Source: VBAU01 sp036005185 (lineage in GTDB: Bacteria; Bacteroidota; Bacteroidia; Chitinophagales; Chitinophagaceae). From it: 64,000 nt of DNA. The translations under genes were made by a program, and so were the position numbers. Below the pieces are notes generated by a model. That model searched no databases. It was not told the origin of the DNA and worked only from the letters and a program-made list of their open reading frames with translations. This document shows, piece after piece, positions 17,043 to 25,846 of this stretch. The DNA is taken from positions 1-64,000 of the forward strand of contig DASYQS010000061.1 in the NCBI GenBank assembly GCA_036005185.1, in the 5' to 3' direction. How positions within the stretch are numbered: position 1 is the first letter of the stretch; each line of letters starts with the position of its first letter.

Positions 17043-18359
17043 TCAGTCACCACTGACTACTTTTCGCCCAATGCTTTCATAATAAAATCCTAGCTCTCTC
17101 AACCGTACCGGCTCATATACGTTTCTTCCGTCGAAGATCACTTTATTTTTCATGAATGAACTCATTTTTTCAAAATCAGGAGTTCGGAATTCACTCCATT
17201 CTGTAGCGATCACTAGGGCGTCACAATCTTTGATAGCATCATACTGGCCGTCGGAAAATTTTATTTTATTTCCTAAAAGCTTTTTTGAGTTCTTCATTGC
17301 TTCAGGATCGAAAGCTGTAATCACTGCTCCTTCTTTTAGCAGCTCGTCAATTATGTAAAAGGCCGGTGCTTCACGCACGTCATCGGTATTTGGTTTAAAG
17401 GCCAAACCCCAAAGGGCAATCTTTTTATTTTTCAGATCATTGTTGAAATATTTTTTAATGCGCGGAACGAGGTAAATTTTTTGTTTTTCGTTTACCAGCA
17501 TCACGGCTTCCAATATTTTAAAGTCATAATTTGTTTCCCTGGCTGATCTTACCAATGCCTGCACATCTTTAGGAAAGCAGCTGCCTCCATATCCAATGCC
17601 GGGAAATAAAAATCGCTTTCCAATTCGTTCGTCACTGCCAATACCACGCCTTACCATATCCACATCAGCCCCAAGTTTTTCACAAAGGATCGCTATTTCA
17701 TTCATAAAAGAAATCTTTGTGGCAAGAAATGAATTAGCAGCATACTTCGTCAATTCTGCTGATCGTTCATCCATAAAAATTACAGGATTACCCTGCCTTA
17801 CGAAAGGCGCATACAGGTCATTCAAAATCTTCTTTGCTTTTTCAGAACTTGTGCCAATTACCACTCTGTCGGGTTTCATAAAATCTTCTACGGCTAGCCC
17901 CTCCCGTAAAAACTCAGGATTTGATACCACATCAAATTCACAGTTACAATTTTGAGCGATAACCTTTTGCACTTTTTCGGCTGTGCCAACGGGTACCGTA
18001 CTTTTATCAATAATGATCTTATAATCTGTTATAATTTTTCCAAGTTCTTCAGCAACTTTCAAAACGGCAGATAAATCTGCAGATCCATCTTCACCCGGTG
18101 GAGTAGGCAAAGCAAGAAAAATAAGTAAGGAATCCTTTATTCCTTCAGCAAGATTCGTGGTGAATTTTAACCGGTCCTCCCGCAGATTTCGTAAAAATAA
18201 TTTTTCAAGACCAGGTTCGTAAATGGTTATTTCTCCATTGGAAAGTTTTTTTACTTTTTCCGCATCAATATCCACACAGGTAACTGTGTTTCCGGTTTCT
18301 GCAAAACAAGTTCCGGTTACTAATCCAACATATCCAGTTCCAATAACAGCAATTTTCAT
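17043..18359 (-). CDS. ugd: UDP-glucose 6-dehydrogenase
   Basis: Ugd oxidises UDP-glucose to UDP-glucuronate with two NAD. The 438-residue protein has the Rossmann motif GTGYVGLVTG at 7-16, the EPGLEKL region, the STVPVGT block and the catalytic Cys261 in GIGYGGSCFPKD. It is complete. It lies 4 bases downstream of the DegT gene and 71 bases upstream of the UDP-glucuronate decarboxylase, so the pathway UDP-glucose to UDP-glucuronate to UDP-xylose is encoded side by side. Confidence 0.95.
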   Translation of the reverse strand: MKIAVIGTGYVGLVTGTCFAETGNTVTCVDIDAEKVKKLSNGEITIYEPGLEKLFLRNLREDRLKFTTNLAEGIKDSLLIFLALPTPPGEDGSADLSAVLKVAEELGKIITDYKIIIDKSTVPVGTAEKVQKVIAQNCNCEFDVVSNPEFLREGLAVEDFMKPDRVVIGTSSEKAKKILNDLYAPFVRQGNPVIFMDERSAELTKYAANSFLATKISFMNEIAILCEKLGADVDMVRRGIGSDERIGKRFLFPGIGYGGSCFPKDVQALVRSARETNYDFKILEAVMLVNEKQKIYLVPRIKKYFNNDLKNKKIALWGLAFKPNTDDVREAPAFYIIDELLKEGAVITAFDPEAMKNSKKLLGNKIKFSDGQYDAIKDCDALVIATEWSEFRTPDFEKMSSFMKNKVIFDGRNVYEPVRLRELGFYYESIGRKVVSGD

Positions 18360-18363
18360 TGAT

Positions 18364-19494
18364 TTATCTATTTACAAATTCCAATACTTTAAAAGAAATA
18401 AAATTTAATTGCTCTTCATCCAATTCGGTATGCATCGGCAAAGAAATTACTCGTTCAGCTAGCCAATCTGTGACAGGCATATCTACTGCAATAGTATTAA
18501 ACTCGGCAAACATTTTCTGACGATGTGCCGGCACAGGATAGTAAATCATTGAAGGAACGTTTTGACTTGCCAAAAACTTATGTAACTCATCACGATTTAC
18601 ATCTTCAAGAATAATTGTGTACTGATGAAAAACATGATTGCTGTACGAAGCTCTGAAAGGAGTTTTAATCTTTAAGCAATTTGATAAGGCTTTGTCATAG
18701 AAATCAGCTACTTTTTGACGGGCTTCGGCATATTCATCAAGATGTTTCAATTTTTCATTGAGAATAGCCGCCTGTATGCTGTCAAGTCTGCTGTTACAAC
18801 CAACTAAATCATGATAATATCGTGAGCTTTGTCCATGATTGGCTATCATTTTTATTTTCACAGCCAATTCATCATCGTTGGTATATATGGCACCGCCATC
18901 TCCAAAGGCTCCCAAGTTTTTCGAAGGATAAAAAGAAGTAGTTCCAATGGTTCCGATGGTGCCCGTTTTCTTTTTTATACCATTGCTAAAAATATACTCG
19001 GCGCCGATAGCTTGTGCATTATCTTCAATAACAAATAAATTAAATTCTCTCGCCAGGCTCATGATTTCTTCCATTTGGGCCGACTGGCCATATAAATGAA
19101 CCGGCACAATTGCTTTTGTTTTAGGTGTAATCGCATTTCGAATGGCTACAGGATCTATGCAAAATGTTTGAGCATCAACTTCAACAAACACGGGAGTTAG
19201 CTTCAATAAGGCAATAACTTCTGTAGTAGCAATGTATGTAAATGAAGGTGTAATGACTTCATCGCCAGGCTGAAGATCAAGAGCCATCATCGCTACCTGC
19301 AATGCATCAGTTCCATTTGCACAAGGGATCACATATTTAGCCTCAAGATATTTTGCCAGATTAATGGCGAACTCTTGTACGATCTTACCATTAATAAAAG
19401 CTGAGCTATCAATCACCTCCTTAATAGCAAAATCTATTTCAGATTTTATTTTCTGATACTGCGTTTGCGTATCTACCATTTGAATGGACCTCAT
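18364..19494 (-). CDS. DegT/DnrJ/EryC1/StrS sugar aminotransferase
   Basis: A PLP-dependent aminotransferase that puts an amino group on a keto-sugar nucleotide. At 376 residues it is full length. Motifs are CANGTDALQVAMMAL (phosphate binding), PSFTYIATTEVI, IEDNAQAIGA, and the PLP Lys192 in TTSFYPSKNLGAFGDGGA. Close relatives include WbpE/WlbC (UDP-3-keto-GlcNAcA) and FdtB-type enzymes; the exact substrate is not set by the sequence. It is the first gene of the minus-strand cassette and diverges from waaA. A TATTTTTG box on the minus strand at 19599-19606 is a possible promoter, 105 bases upstream. Confidence 0.9.
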   Translation of the reverse strand: MRSIQMVDTQTQYQKIKSEIDFAIKEVIDSSAFINGKIVQEFAINLAKYLEAKYVIPCANGTDALQVAMMALDLQPGDEVITPSFTYIATTEVIALLKLTPVFVEVDAQTFCIDPVAIRNAITPKTKAIVPVHLYGQSAQMEEIMSLAREFNLFVIEDNAQAIGAEYIFSNGIKKKTGTIGTIGTTSFYPSKNLGAFGDGGAIYTNDDELAVKIKMIANHGQSSRYYHDLVGCNSRLDSIQAAILNEKLKHLDEYAEARQKVADFYDKALSNCLKIKTPFRASYSNHVFHQYTIILEDVNRDELHKFLASQNVPSMIYYPVPAHRQKMFAEFNTIAVDMPVTDWLAERVISLPMHTELDEEQLNFISFKVLEFVNR

Positions 19495-19522
19495 TCAGTG
19501 TTTCAAATTTAGGTTGCACATG

Positions 19523-19563
19523 AGTCATTCAGTCAATAAGTCATTAGTTATTTGCAAATAACT
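19523..19563. repeat. Degenerate AGTCA repeat and perfect 18-base palindrome, degT/waaA spacer
   Basis: AGTCA starts at 19523, 19531 and 19539, and AGTTA at 19546, so the period is 8, 8, 7. The last unit leads into a perfect 18-base palindrome at 19546-19563 centred on TTTGCAAA. It lies between two divergent genes, where an operator is possible, but it also fits the fold-back repeat type seen elsewhere. Confidence 0.5.
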
Positions 19564-19630
19564 CTTGACCCAATTGCTTACTGAACATTAGAGCGGCGCA
19601 AAAATAATAAAATATAGGTAGGTTATTGGA

Positions 19631-20920
19631 TTGCTTTTACTTTTGTTCAAATCGAAAAATTTGTTTGTTTTATTTTACGATATTTTCTTATTTCTATATC
19701 ACGGCGGTATTCGTATTGCTTCTTTATGGAACATTAAAGCAAAAAAATGGCAAAAAGGAAGAAAGGAAATTTTTCCCGAGATCAAATCTGCAATTGGAGA
19801 TCTTGAGGCTAAAGTTGTTTGGGTGCATTGTTCATCACTTGGAGAATTTGAGCAAGGGCGGCCTGTGATAGAAAGGATTAGAACACAAGGCATAGGATAT
19901 AAGATTTTGCTTACTTTTTTTTCACCTTCCGGTTATGAAGTGAGAAAAGACTATGAGGGTGCTGATTATGTTTTTTATTTGCCGCCCGATTCAAAACAAA
20001 ATGCCAAAAAATTCATGGATATAACTAACCCCTCACTGGTGATTTGGATAAAATACGATTATTGGTATCATTATTTGAACGAGATTAAGCATAGAAATAT
20101 CAATTGTCTTTTAATTTCTGCGGCATTTCGCAAAAATCAGTTATTCTTTAAATGGTATGGAAAGTTGCAAAAAAAAATGCTTTTTTGTTTTTCACACATT
20201 TTTGTACAAGATGAGATTTCAAAGAAATTATTAGCTAGCCTGGGATTGATCGAAAAATGTACAATTGCCGGCGATACAAGATTTGATCGAGTAGTTGAAA
20301 TTGGAAATAAATTTGAACCAATTCCAGTTATTGAACAGTTTATCGATAACAAAAAATGTATTGTTGCCGGTAGCACATGGAAAACGGATGAGGAAATCTT
20401 GCAAAAAGCTTTTTTTCGCTTAAATACTGCCAATTTAAAGCTAATTATTGCTCCTCATGAAATTCACCAAACTCATTTGGATGAAATAAAGAAGCTTCTC
20501 CCTGAGTCAATCAGGCTTTCGGAAATAGACAGCAACAAGCTCACAAACGGAAACATTCTTATCATCGACAATATTGGTATGCTTTCTCGCTTATACAAAT
20601 ATGCATATATAGCCTATGTGGGAGGAGGATTTACCAAGGATGGCGTGCATAATGTTTTAGAGGCTGCGGTGTACGGAAAGCCGGTTATATTTGGAAAAAA
20701 CTATAAAAAATATAAAGAGGCAGTTGATTTGATAGAATATGAAGGCGCTAAAAGTTTTTTTGAAAGTGAAGACTTGAATCAAATATTTATCACTCTGCTA
20801 AATGACCACGAGGATTACAAGCAGAGGTGTGAGGCATCCAAAAATTATGTATTGAAAAACAGAGGAGCAACCGAAGCAGTAATGCATTACATTGAGGAAA
20901 ACCGCCTTTTGACGAGTTGA
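19631..20920 (+). CDS. waaA: 3-deoxy-D-manno-octulosonic acid (Kdo) transferase
   Basis: WaaA transfers Kdo from CMP-Kdo to lipid A at the inner membrane. The N-terminal membrane anchor (LFVLFYDIFLFLYHGGIRIASLW) is followed by VWVHCSSLGEFEQGRPVI, where Glu72 is the expected catalytic base. The C-terminal GT-B lobe has YVGGGFTKDGVHNVLEAAVY and GKPVIFG. The 429-residue length is usual. No ATG is available near the N-terminus, so a TTG start at 19631, with AGGTAGG upstream, is used. The 3' end overlaps the convergent gene by 34 bases. Confidence 0.92.
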   Translation: MLLLLFKSKNLFVLFYDIFLFLYHGGIRIASLWNIKAKKWQKGRKEIFPEIKSAIGDLEAKVVWVHCSSLGEFEQGRPVIERIRTQGIGYKILLTFFSPSGYEVRKDYEGADYVFYLPPDSKQNAKKFMDITNPSLVIWIKYDYWYHYLNEIKHRNINCLLISAAFRKNQLFFKWYGKLQKKMLFCFSHIFVQDEISKKLLASLGLIEKCTIAGDTRFDRVVEIGNKFEPIPVIEQFIDNKKCIVAGSTWKTDEEILQKAFFRLNTANLKLIIAPHEIHQTHLDEIKKLLPESIRLSEIDSNKLTNGNILIIDNIGMLSRLYKYAYIAYVGGGFTKDGVHNVLEAAVYGKPVIFGKNYKKYKEAVDLIEYEGAKSFFESEDLNQIFITLLNDHEDYKQRCEASKNYVLKNRGATEAVMHYIEENRLLTS

Positions 20921-21582
20921 TGAAAATGCTTTACGAGTTGACTTTCTCTATCCCAGCCTAATTTTACAATCAGCTCTCTATTGATCCAGTATTCCGCTTC
21001 AGGAAAAATATGAAAGCTGTTGATGGTTTTTATACTTCTTTCGTACATAGCTTCATCGCCGCGGAAAAGATCATTAATAAAAACAAACCTGTCGTTAATA
21101 CCAATGGCTTTGCGAAGATCTTTAATGGGTTCGTGTTTTAGTACTTCAACCACTTCGGTTTTATTTTGTTTCAACCTATCGTTCAATGACTCATTTTGCA
21201 AGCCTGCCATTTCATTTATTTCTTTTACCCCTTGCTGATGTGATAAAGTAGGAATTTCAAATAGCGGATCAAACAATAGGTTCGATTGATCCGTTTTCTT
21301 TGCTGACATTGTTCTAGTTCTCGAATAAGCTGGTTCCTCCTCCACTAAAGAATGGTCTTCAACTTTCACAGATGTTTTCTCAATTTCATCCGGTAAAGTA
21401 ATGTTTACAGTTTTTGGAAGAACGACCGCCACTTTAGATGTTCCTAATGTATAATTGCCGCTTGCTTGTAATTGGTACAATTCATTTTGCAGCATTTGAA
21501 CTGTTACGATTAATTGAGAAGGGCTGGCTTTTTGTTCAACTTGCTCTTTCAATTTGCCGACTAGGATCTGGATTCGTTCCAT
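20887..21582 (-). CDS. Conserved hypothetical cytoplasmic protein
   Basis: A 231-residue protein from the ATG at 21582; a longer form from 21630 is possible. I do not recognise a named domain. The first 45 residues (MERIQILVGKLKEQVEQKAS and LQNELYQLQ) look like a helical, perhaps coiled-coil, region. The middle is acidic and low in conservation-like features. The C-terminus (DLRKAIGINDRFVFINDLFR, YERSIKTINSFHIFPEAEYW, RESQLVKHFHQLVKRR) looks like a compact folded domain. There is no signal peptide. It ends inside the last codons of waaA on the opposite strand. Confidence 0.75.
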   Translation of the reverse strand: MERIQILVGKLKEQVEQKASPSQLIVTVQMLQNELYQLQASGNYTLGTSKVAVVLPKTVNITLPDEIEKTSVKVEDHSLVEEEPAYSRTRTMSAKKTDQSNLLFDPLFEIPTLSHQQGVKEINEMAGLQNESLNDRLKQNKTEVVEVLKHEPIKDLRKAIGINDRFVFINDLFRGDEAMYERSIKTINSFHIFPEAEYWINRELIVKLGWDRESQLVKHFHQLVKRRFSSM

Positions 21583-21778
21583 GGATTTAATTACTTTTGA
21601 ATGGCTGATTAAATGTTTTGAAGGATTCACGGATTATTACTGATCGAAGTAATTTCGGACATTCTTAAGAAAAACCTATCAGCATATTCTTTTTTATAAT
21701 CCGGTAAATCAGTGCTTTAAAGTTACAAACTGTTTGCCAATAAAGTCCTTGTGGATAATTAATCCAATCAATTTAACA

Positions 21779-22351
21779 ATGTTTATTGAACCTAATATAA
21801 GAGGTGAACGCCGAGGCTGGATAGAAGTGGTCTGTGGGTCTATGTTTTCGGGAAAAACAGAAGAATTAATTCGCCGGCTGAAAAGGGCGAAAATTGCAAA
21901 TTTAAACGTTGAAATTTTTAAACCGGCCATTGATGTTCGGTACGATGAAGTAAAGATTGTTTCTCATGATACGAATGTGATTCAATCAACACCTATTGAC
22001 AATTCTCAGAAAATTTTATTGCTGGCTCCCGAAGCAGATGTGATCGGCATTGATGAAGCTCAATTTTTTGATGAGGAATTGCCAAAGGTCTGCGATCAAC
22101 TTGCATTGCGCGGAGTGAGGGTTATTGTTGCTGGCCTGGATATGGATTATCTTGGAAATCCTTTTGGACCTATGCCCAGCTTGATGTCGAAAGCTGACTA
22201 TGTAACTAAGGTGCATGCCATTTGTGTAAAATGTGGCAATATTGCGAATTATTCCTATCGTAAAGTTCCTAATGACGATCAGGTTATGCTGGGTGAAATG
22301 GATGTGTATGAACCGCGTTGCCGTATATGCTATAATGAAGGAATGAATTGA
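21779..22351 (+). CDS. tdk: Thymidine kinase
   Basis: Tdk phosphorylates deoxythymidine with ATP in the salvage pathway. The ATG at 21779 gives a 190-residue protein, the usual type II length. It has the P-loop GSMFSGKT at 20-27, the catalytic Glu93 in IDEAQFFDEE, the substrate lid GLDMDYLGNPFG, and a structural zinc site of Cys149, Cys152, Cys181 and Cys184. The next gene, ccmB, starts at a TTG that overlaps the tdk stop. Confidence 0.96.
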   Translation: MFIEPNIRGERRGWIEVVCGSMFSGKTEELIRRLKRAKIANLNVEIFKPAIDVRYDEVKIVSHDTNVIQSTPIDNSQKILLLAPEADVIGIDEAQFFDEELPKVCDQLALRGVRVIVAGLDMDYLGNPFGPMPSLMSKADYVTKVHAICVKCGNIANYSYRKVPNDDQVMLGEMDVYEPRCRICYNEGMN

Positions 22352-23004
22352 GATCGCTTAATCATATACTCACCATTTTTAAAAAAGATCTTTTGCTTGA
22401 GATCAGGCAACAATATAGTTTTTATGGTGTGCTGCTCTACATAGGCTCCACGATATTTGTCTTATACATGGCTCTTGACGCTCCTGAAAGCAATGTGTGG
22501 AACGGCTTGTTCTGGGTCATACAACTTTTCATATCAGTGAATGCTGTTGCTAAAAGTTTTTTACAGGAAAGCCGTGGCCGCATGCTTTATTTCTATTCTA
22601 TTGCGGGGCCAAAGGATTTCATCTTAGCCAAATTGCTTTTTAACTCTTTACTAATGCTGCTTATGAGTTTGCTGAGTCTCGTTTTGTTCAGCTTGTTTCT
22701 TGGTAACCCTATACAAAAAGCTGGTGCATTTATATGTCTTGTATTATTAGGTGGGTGGAGTTTAAGCTTAGTATTTACTTTTTTAGCTGCCATTGCGGCA
22801 AAGGCACAACAAAATGCAGCAATTATGGCTATACTTGGTTTTCCAATTATTATTCCCCAGCTTTTATTATTAATGCGTTTGTCCAATGCCGCGTTTACCC
22901 AAAATACATCAATGCCTTTGGCAACTGTGTTATTATTGGTAGCCCTCGACGCTATGGTGGTGCTACTTGCAGTTATTCTATTCCCCTTTTTATGGAAAGA
23001 CTAA
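22348..23004 (+). CDS. ccmB: Heme exporter/cytochrome c maturation permease CcmB
   Basis: CcmB is a membrane subunit of the CcmABCD complex, which loads heme onto CcmE for cytochrome c maturation. The 218-residue product has six hydrophobic segments. Family features include FKKDLLLEIRQQYSF at the N-terminus, ESRGRMLYFYSIAGPKDFIL with LAKLLFN, and LGFPIIIPQLLLLM. Translation appears to start with a TTG at 22348 that overlaps the tdk stop by 4 bases, so it may be translationally coupled. A ccmA ATPase gene is not present here. Confidence 0.9.
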   Translation: MRSLNHILTIFKKDLLLEIRQQYSFYGVLLYIGSTIFVLYMALDAPESNVWNGLFWVIQLFISVNAVAKSFLQESRGRMLYFYSIAGPKDFILAKLLFNSLLMLLMSLLSLVLFSLFLGNPIQKAGAFICLVLLGGWSLSLVFTFLAAIAAKAQQNAAIMAILGFPIIIPQLLLLMRLSNAAFTQNTSMPLATVLLLVALDAMVVLLAVILFPFLWKD

Positions 23005-23088
23005 ATGTGAGTTGTGAATTGTCAATAGTGAATTGCAATATATTTTCGCTGGGTTTATTGCCCATTACCAATTCACCATTCACAATTT
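23004..23088. repeat. Inverted heptad arrays after ccmB
   Basis: Starting at the ccmB stop, units of seven run AATGTGA, GTTGTGA, ATTGTCA, ATAGTGA, ATTGCAA (23004-23038). After a 22-base loop the complement runs CCCATTA, CCAATTC, ACCATTC, ACAATTT (23061-23088). The arms can pair along about 20 bases with a few mismatches. It may end the tdk-ccmB transcript or act as a 3' stem. Confidence 0.65.
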
Positions 23089-23115
23089 GATATTTCTTAC
23101 TTATTCTTTTTACCC

Positions 23116-23123
23116 TATTTTTG
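23116..23123 (+). promoter_or_regulatory. -7 promoter box before ccmC
   Basis: TATTTTTG is a perfect -7 match 75 bases before the chosen ccmC start. TTTG at 23086-23089 is 26 bases upstream, too far for a normal -33 box, so this is a weak call. If real, ccmCD would have its own promoter separate from tdk-ccmB. Confidence 0.35.
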
Positions 23124-23198
23124 CCCCACTTTTTAAAACGATTGCTGATTGTCATTGAAATTGTTTAGCAATGACTACTGCCGATGTTCAATAATGTT

Positions 23199-23894
23199 AT
23201 GCACAAATCCTGGTGGAAAATATTATGTGTGCTCTTGCTGCTTTACACATTTATTGGCGGGTTTTTAATGGATGTGCCAAGGTTACCAGCTTTATCTGAA
23301 ACCATTCGCAATCTTTACTTTCATGTTTGCATGTGGTTTTGCATGATGATACTTTTTACAGTATCTGTTGTGTATGCTATTCGATATTTGCGTACGAACA
23401 AGTTGACAGATGACATTTACAGCCGTCAGTTTGCAGCAGTAGGAATTGTATTTGGTGTGTTAGGATATGCAACTGGCGCCATTTGGATGAGCTATACTTG
23501 GGCTGATCCCAACAACAGCTCTTTTCAATCATTCAACGCTGTGGCCCGGGAGCCAAAACTTATTGGCGCAGCCATTGCTTTGCTTATTTATTTTGCTTAC
23601 ATGGTACTTCGTGATTCAATTTCCGATATCGATAAGCGGGCGAGAATTACTGCAGTGTATAATATCTTTGCCTTCGCACTTCTTTTCCCTACCATTTGGA
23701 TTATTCCACGGTTATTACCTAGCCTCCATCCAGGTGGTGAAAACGGAAATCCTGCACTTGACTTTAAAGATATTGATAACCGTATGCGCCTTGTATTTTA
23801 CCCCGCTGTGATAGGATGGACATTATTGGGTGTTTGGATCACATCTTTAAAAATTCGTTTGAACTTGCTAAAAGAAAAAAGATTTCTGCAATGA
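23199..23894 (+). CDS. ccmC: Cytochrome c maturation heme-handling protein CcmC
   Basis: CcmC presents heme to CcmE at the outer face of the inner membrane. With the ATG at 23199 (MHKSWWKILCVLLLLYTFIG) the product is 231 residues; an in-frame ATG at 23184 adds 5. Six membrane segments are seen. Family features are LYFHVCMWFCM with one of the heme-ligand His candidates, and the tryptophan-rich loop ATGAIWMSYTWADPN, followed by SLHPGGENGNPALD with a second His candidate. The Trp-rich loop here is a divergent form of the proteobacterial WGTYWxWD. The stop overlaps the ccmD start by 4 bases. Confidence 0.9.
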   Translation: MHKSWWKILCVLLLLYTFIGGFLMDVPRLPALSETIRNLYFHVCMWFCMMILFTVSVVYAIRYLRTNKLTDDIYSRQFAAVGIVFGVLGYATGAIWMSYTWADPNNSSFQSFNAVAREPKLIGAAIALLIYFAYMVLRDSISDIDKRARITAVYNIFAFALLFPTIWIIPRLLPSLHPGGENGNPALDFKDIDNRMRLVFYPAVIGWTLLGVWITSLKIRLNLLKEKRFLQ

Positions 23895-24118
23895 GAAAAT
23901 TAAAATCTTTATTCACATTCATTCCTTTGTTTTTATTAACCCAAATAAGCTACGCTCAGAATGATGGTGACAAAGTGGAGATGGCTGATACCATGCGAAG
24001 TAACGGGCGTATTTACGTGGTAGTAGCCGTTGTTGTTTTGATTTTGATCGGGCTGCTCCTATATCTTGTGCGATTAGATAGAAAGATAACGAGAATGGAG
24101 AAAGAGAATAATGGCTGA
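23891..24118 (+). CDS. ccmD: CcmD-family protein
   Basis: A 75-residue protein starting at the ATG that overlaps the ccmC stop (ATGA). It has a signal peptide-like start (MRKLKSLFTFIPLFLLTQISYAQ), then a short acidic linker, one membrane helix (VYVVVAVVV-like, about 43-63) and a charged coiled tail (RLDRKITRMEKENN). The single helix plus basic-charged tail and the position directly after ccmC fit CcmD, which stabilises CcmC-CcmE interaction. An added N-terminal signal sequence is common in Bacteroidota versions. Confidence 0.78.
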   Translation: MRKLKSLFTFIPLFLLTQISYAQNDGDKVEMADTMRSNGRIYVVVAVVVLILIGLLLYLVRLDRKITRMEKENNG

Positions 24119-24194
24119 ATTGTTTAATGGTTGATGAATGGCATGTTGAACAATTGACAATAAAACAATTTAGCAATAAATCAATGACTTAATG
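24116..24194. repeat. Heptad array starting at the ccmD stop
   Basis: From the TGA stop at 24116 the sequence reads in sevens: TGAATTG, TTTAATG, GTTGATG, AATGGCA, TGTTGAA, CAATTGA, CAATAAA, ACAATTT, AGCAATA, AATCAAT. The first half is rich in TTG and the second in CAA, so the two halves are roughly complementary and can fold back around CAATTG. It fills most of the spacer before the dehydrogenase gene. Confidence 0.6.
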
Positions 24195-24236
24195 TTTAAC
24201 CTACAGATAAAAATTGGAAATTAAAAATAATTTGTC

Positions 24237-25655
24237 ATGTCAGAGAAGCACTATAGTTTTTTTGAAAGTGTAAATAAAAGTTTCGACAAGGCAGCGGCTT
24301 TTACAAAATGGGATCCTGGTGTTTTGGAGCAAATAAAAGCATGCAATGCCGTTTATCAAATGAAATTTCCGGTAAAAATGGATGATGGGCGAATTGAAGT
24401 GATAGAAGCATACCGTGTACAACATTCACAACACAAAACCCCTTGCAAAGGGGGAATCCGGTTTGCAGCAGAAGTAAATCAGGACGAGGTAATGGCCCTT
24501 GCAGCATTGATGACTTATAAATGCGCTATTGTGAATGTGCCATTTGGTGGCGGAAAGGGTGGAATTAAAGTCGATCCAAAAAAATATTCAGCTTATGAGC
24601 TTGAAAAAATTACACGCCGCTATACGGCGGAATTGATCAAGAAAAATTTTATAGGGCCGGGTACGGATGTGCCTGCTCCCGATTACGGAACAGGTGAAAG
24701 AGAAATGTCTTGGATATTGGATACCTATTCAAGCTTGCGCCCTGGCGAAATTGATGCAGCCGGTTGTGTAACAGGTAAGCCGGTAACACAGGGCGGTGTT
24801 CGTGGACGCCGTGAAGCTACAGGGCTTGGAGTATTTTTTGGCTTGCGCGAGGTTTGCAGCATGCCTGATGTAATGAAAAGAGTGGGATTAACGCTGGGAG
24901 TAGAAGGTAAAAGGGTAGTGGTGCAGGGGTTGGGAAATGTAGGTTATCATACAGCTAAATTTTTTCAGGATGCCGGCTCAAAGATCATCGGGCTTGCGGA
25001 ATATGAAGGAGCTATCTACAATGAGGAAGGATTAGATGTGGATGAAGTTTTTCATAATCGCCGAAAAACAGGCACCATATTGAATTTTCAGGGTGCAAAA
25101 AATTTTGCAAAAAATACGGATGCGTTGGAAATGGATTGTGATATTCTAATTCCTGCAGCCTTAGAAAATGTGATCAATGAGGAAAATGCACCAAAGGTAA
25201 AGGCGAAAATAATTGGTGAGGCTGCCAATGGCCCTCTAACACCGGGAGCAGATGAAATATTTGCCCAAAAAGGAATGCTTGTAGTACCGGATATGTATCT
25301 GAATGCTGGAGGTGTAACGGTTTCATATTTTGAATGGCTGAAAAACCTAAGCCATGTTCGATACGGACGTATGGAAAAAAGATTTACAGAAAATATGAAT
25401 GCTCATATCATCGGGCAAATTGAAGCGCTTAGCGGAAAGAAAATAGATTCAGAAGAAAAAGAATTTATCATGCACGGTGCTGACGAGGTAGATTTAGTAT
25501 ATAGCGGGCTTGAAGAAACAATGATAACTGCAACCCGTGAAATTATAGATGTATGGAAAAACAATCCGCAAATTCCTGATATGCGCACGGCTGCATTCGT
25601 AGTCGCGATTAATAAAGTGGGCACCAGTTATGCCGAGCTGGGAATATTCCCGTAA
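24237..25655 (+). CDS. Glu/Leu/Phe/Val dehydrogenase (glutamate dehydrogenase type)
   Basis: An NAD(P)-dependent amino-acid dehydrogenase that interconverts an amino acid and its 2-oxoacid plus ammonium. The 472-residue protein has the substrate Lys71 in CKGGIRF, the catalytic region VPFGGGKGGI with Lys107, GTDVPAPDYGTG with Asp144, and the nucleotide-binding motif VVVQGLGNVGYHTAKFF. The KGG, PFGGGKGG and GPGTDVPAPD blocks fit glutamate dehydrogenases of the GdhB/ hexameric-like branch. It is monocistronic, with a strong terminator after it. With the cyanophycin genes it would handle released nitrogen. Confidence 0.92.
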   Translation: MSEKHYSFFESVNKSFDKAAAFTKWDPGVLEQIKACNAVYQMKFPVKMDDGRIEVIEAYRVQHSQHKTPCKGGIRFAAEVNQDEVMALAALMTYKCAIVNVPFGGGKGGIKVDPKKYSAYELEKITRRYTAELIKKNFIGPGTDVPAPDYGTGEREMSWILDTYSSLRPGEIDAAGCVTGKPVTQGGVRGRREATGLGVFFGLREVCSMPDVMKRVGLTLGVEGKRVVVQGLGNVGYHTAKFFQDAGSKIIGLAEYEGAIYNEEGLDVDEVFHNRRKTGTILNFQGAKNFAKNTDALEMDCDILIPAALENVINEENAPKVKAKIIGEAANGPLTPGADEIFAQKGMLVVPDMYLNAGGVTVSYFEWLKNLSHVRYGRMEKRFTENMNAHIIGQIEALSGKKIDSEEKEFIMHGADEVDLVYSGLEETMITATREIIDVWKNNPQIPDMRTAAFVVAINKVGTSYAELGIFP

Positions 25656-25672
25656 TCAATTTCAAAGTATAA

Positions 25673-25713
25673 AATTAAAAATCTCATTCCAATAACGAAT
25701 GAGATTTTTAATT
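25673..25713. terminator. Strong bidirectional-looking terminator after the dehydrogenase
   Basis: A perfect 17-base stem: the arm at 25673-25689 (A-rich start, ending ATCTCATTC) pairs with 25697-25713 around the loop CAATAAC, with five T in the descending arm. The stem is unusually long and has A-tract and T-tract on the two sides, so it could stop transcription in both directions. Confidence 0.8.
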
Positions 25714-25846
25714 TAGCAATTGAATAAAGAATACTGTTCATGAACATTGAGCTTTTTTGCCCTTTTGCTCTAAAAAAACCCCGATTAAATTTCTTGTCAA
25801 AATTTTTACTCTTATCACAAAGTCGATAACTCATAAACCAAAACTC

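Noticed and set aside
19599..19606. A promoter for the nucleotide-sugar cassette (TATTTTTG, minus strand)
   Set aside because: A perfect -7 match, but 105 bases from the ATG and with no -33 box; noted only in the degT entry.
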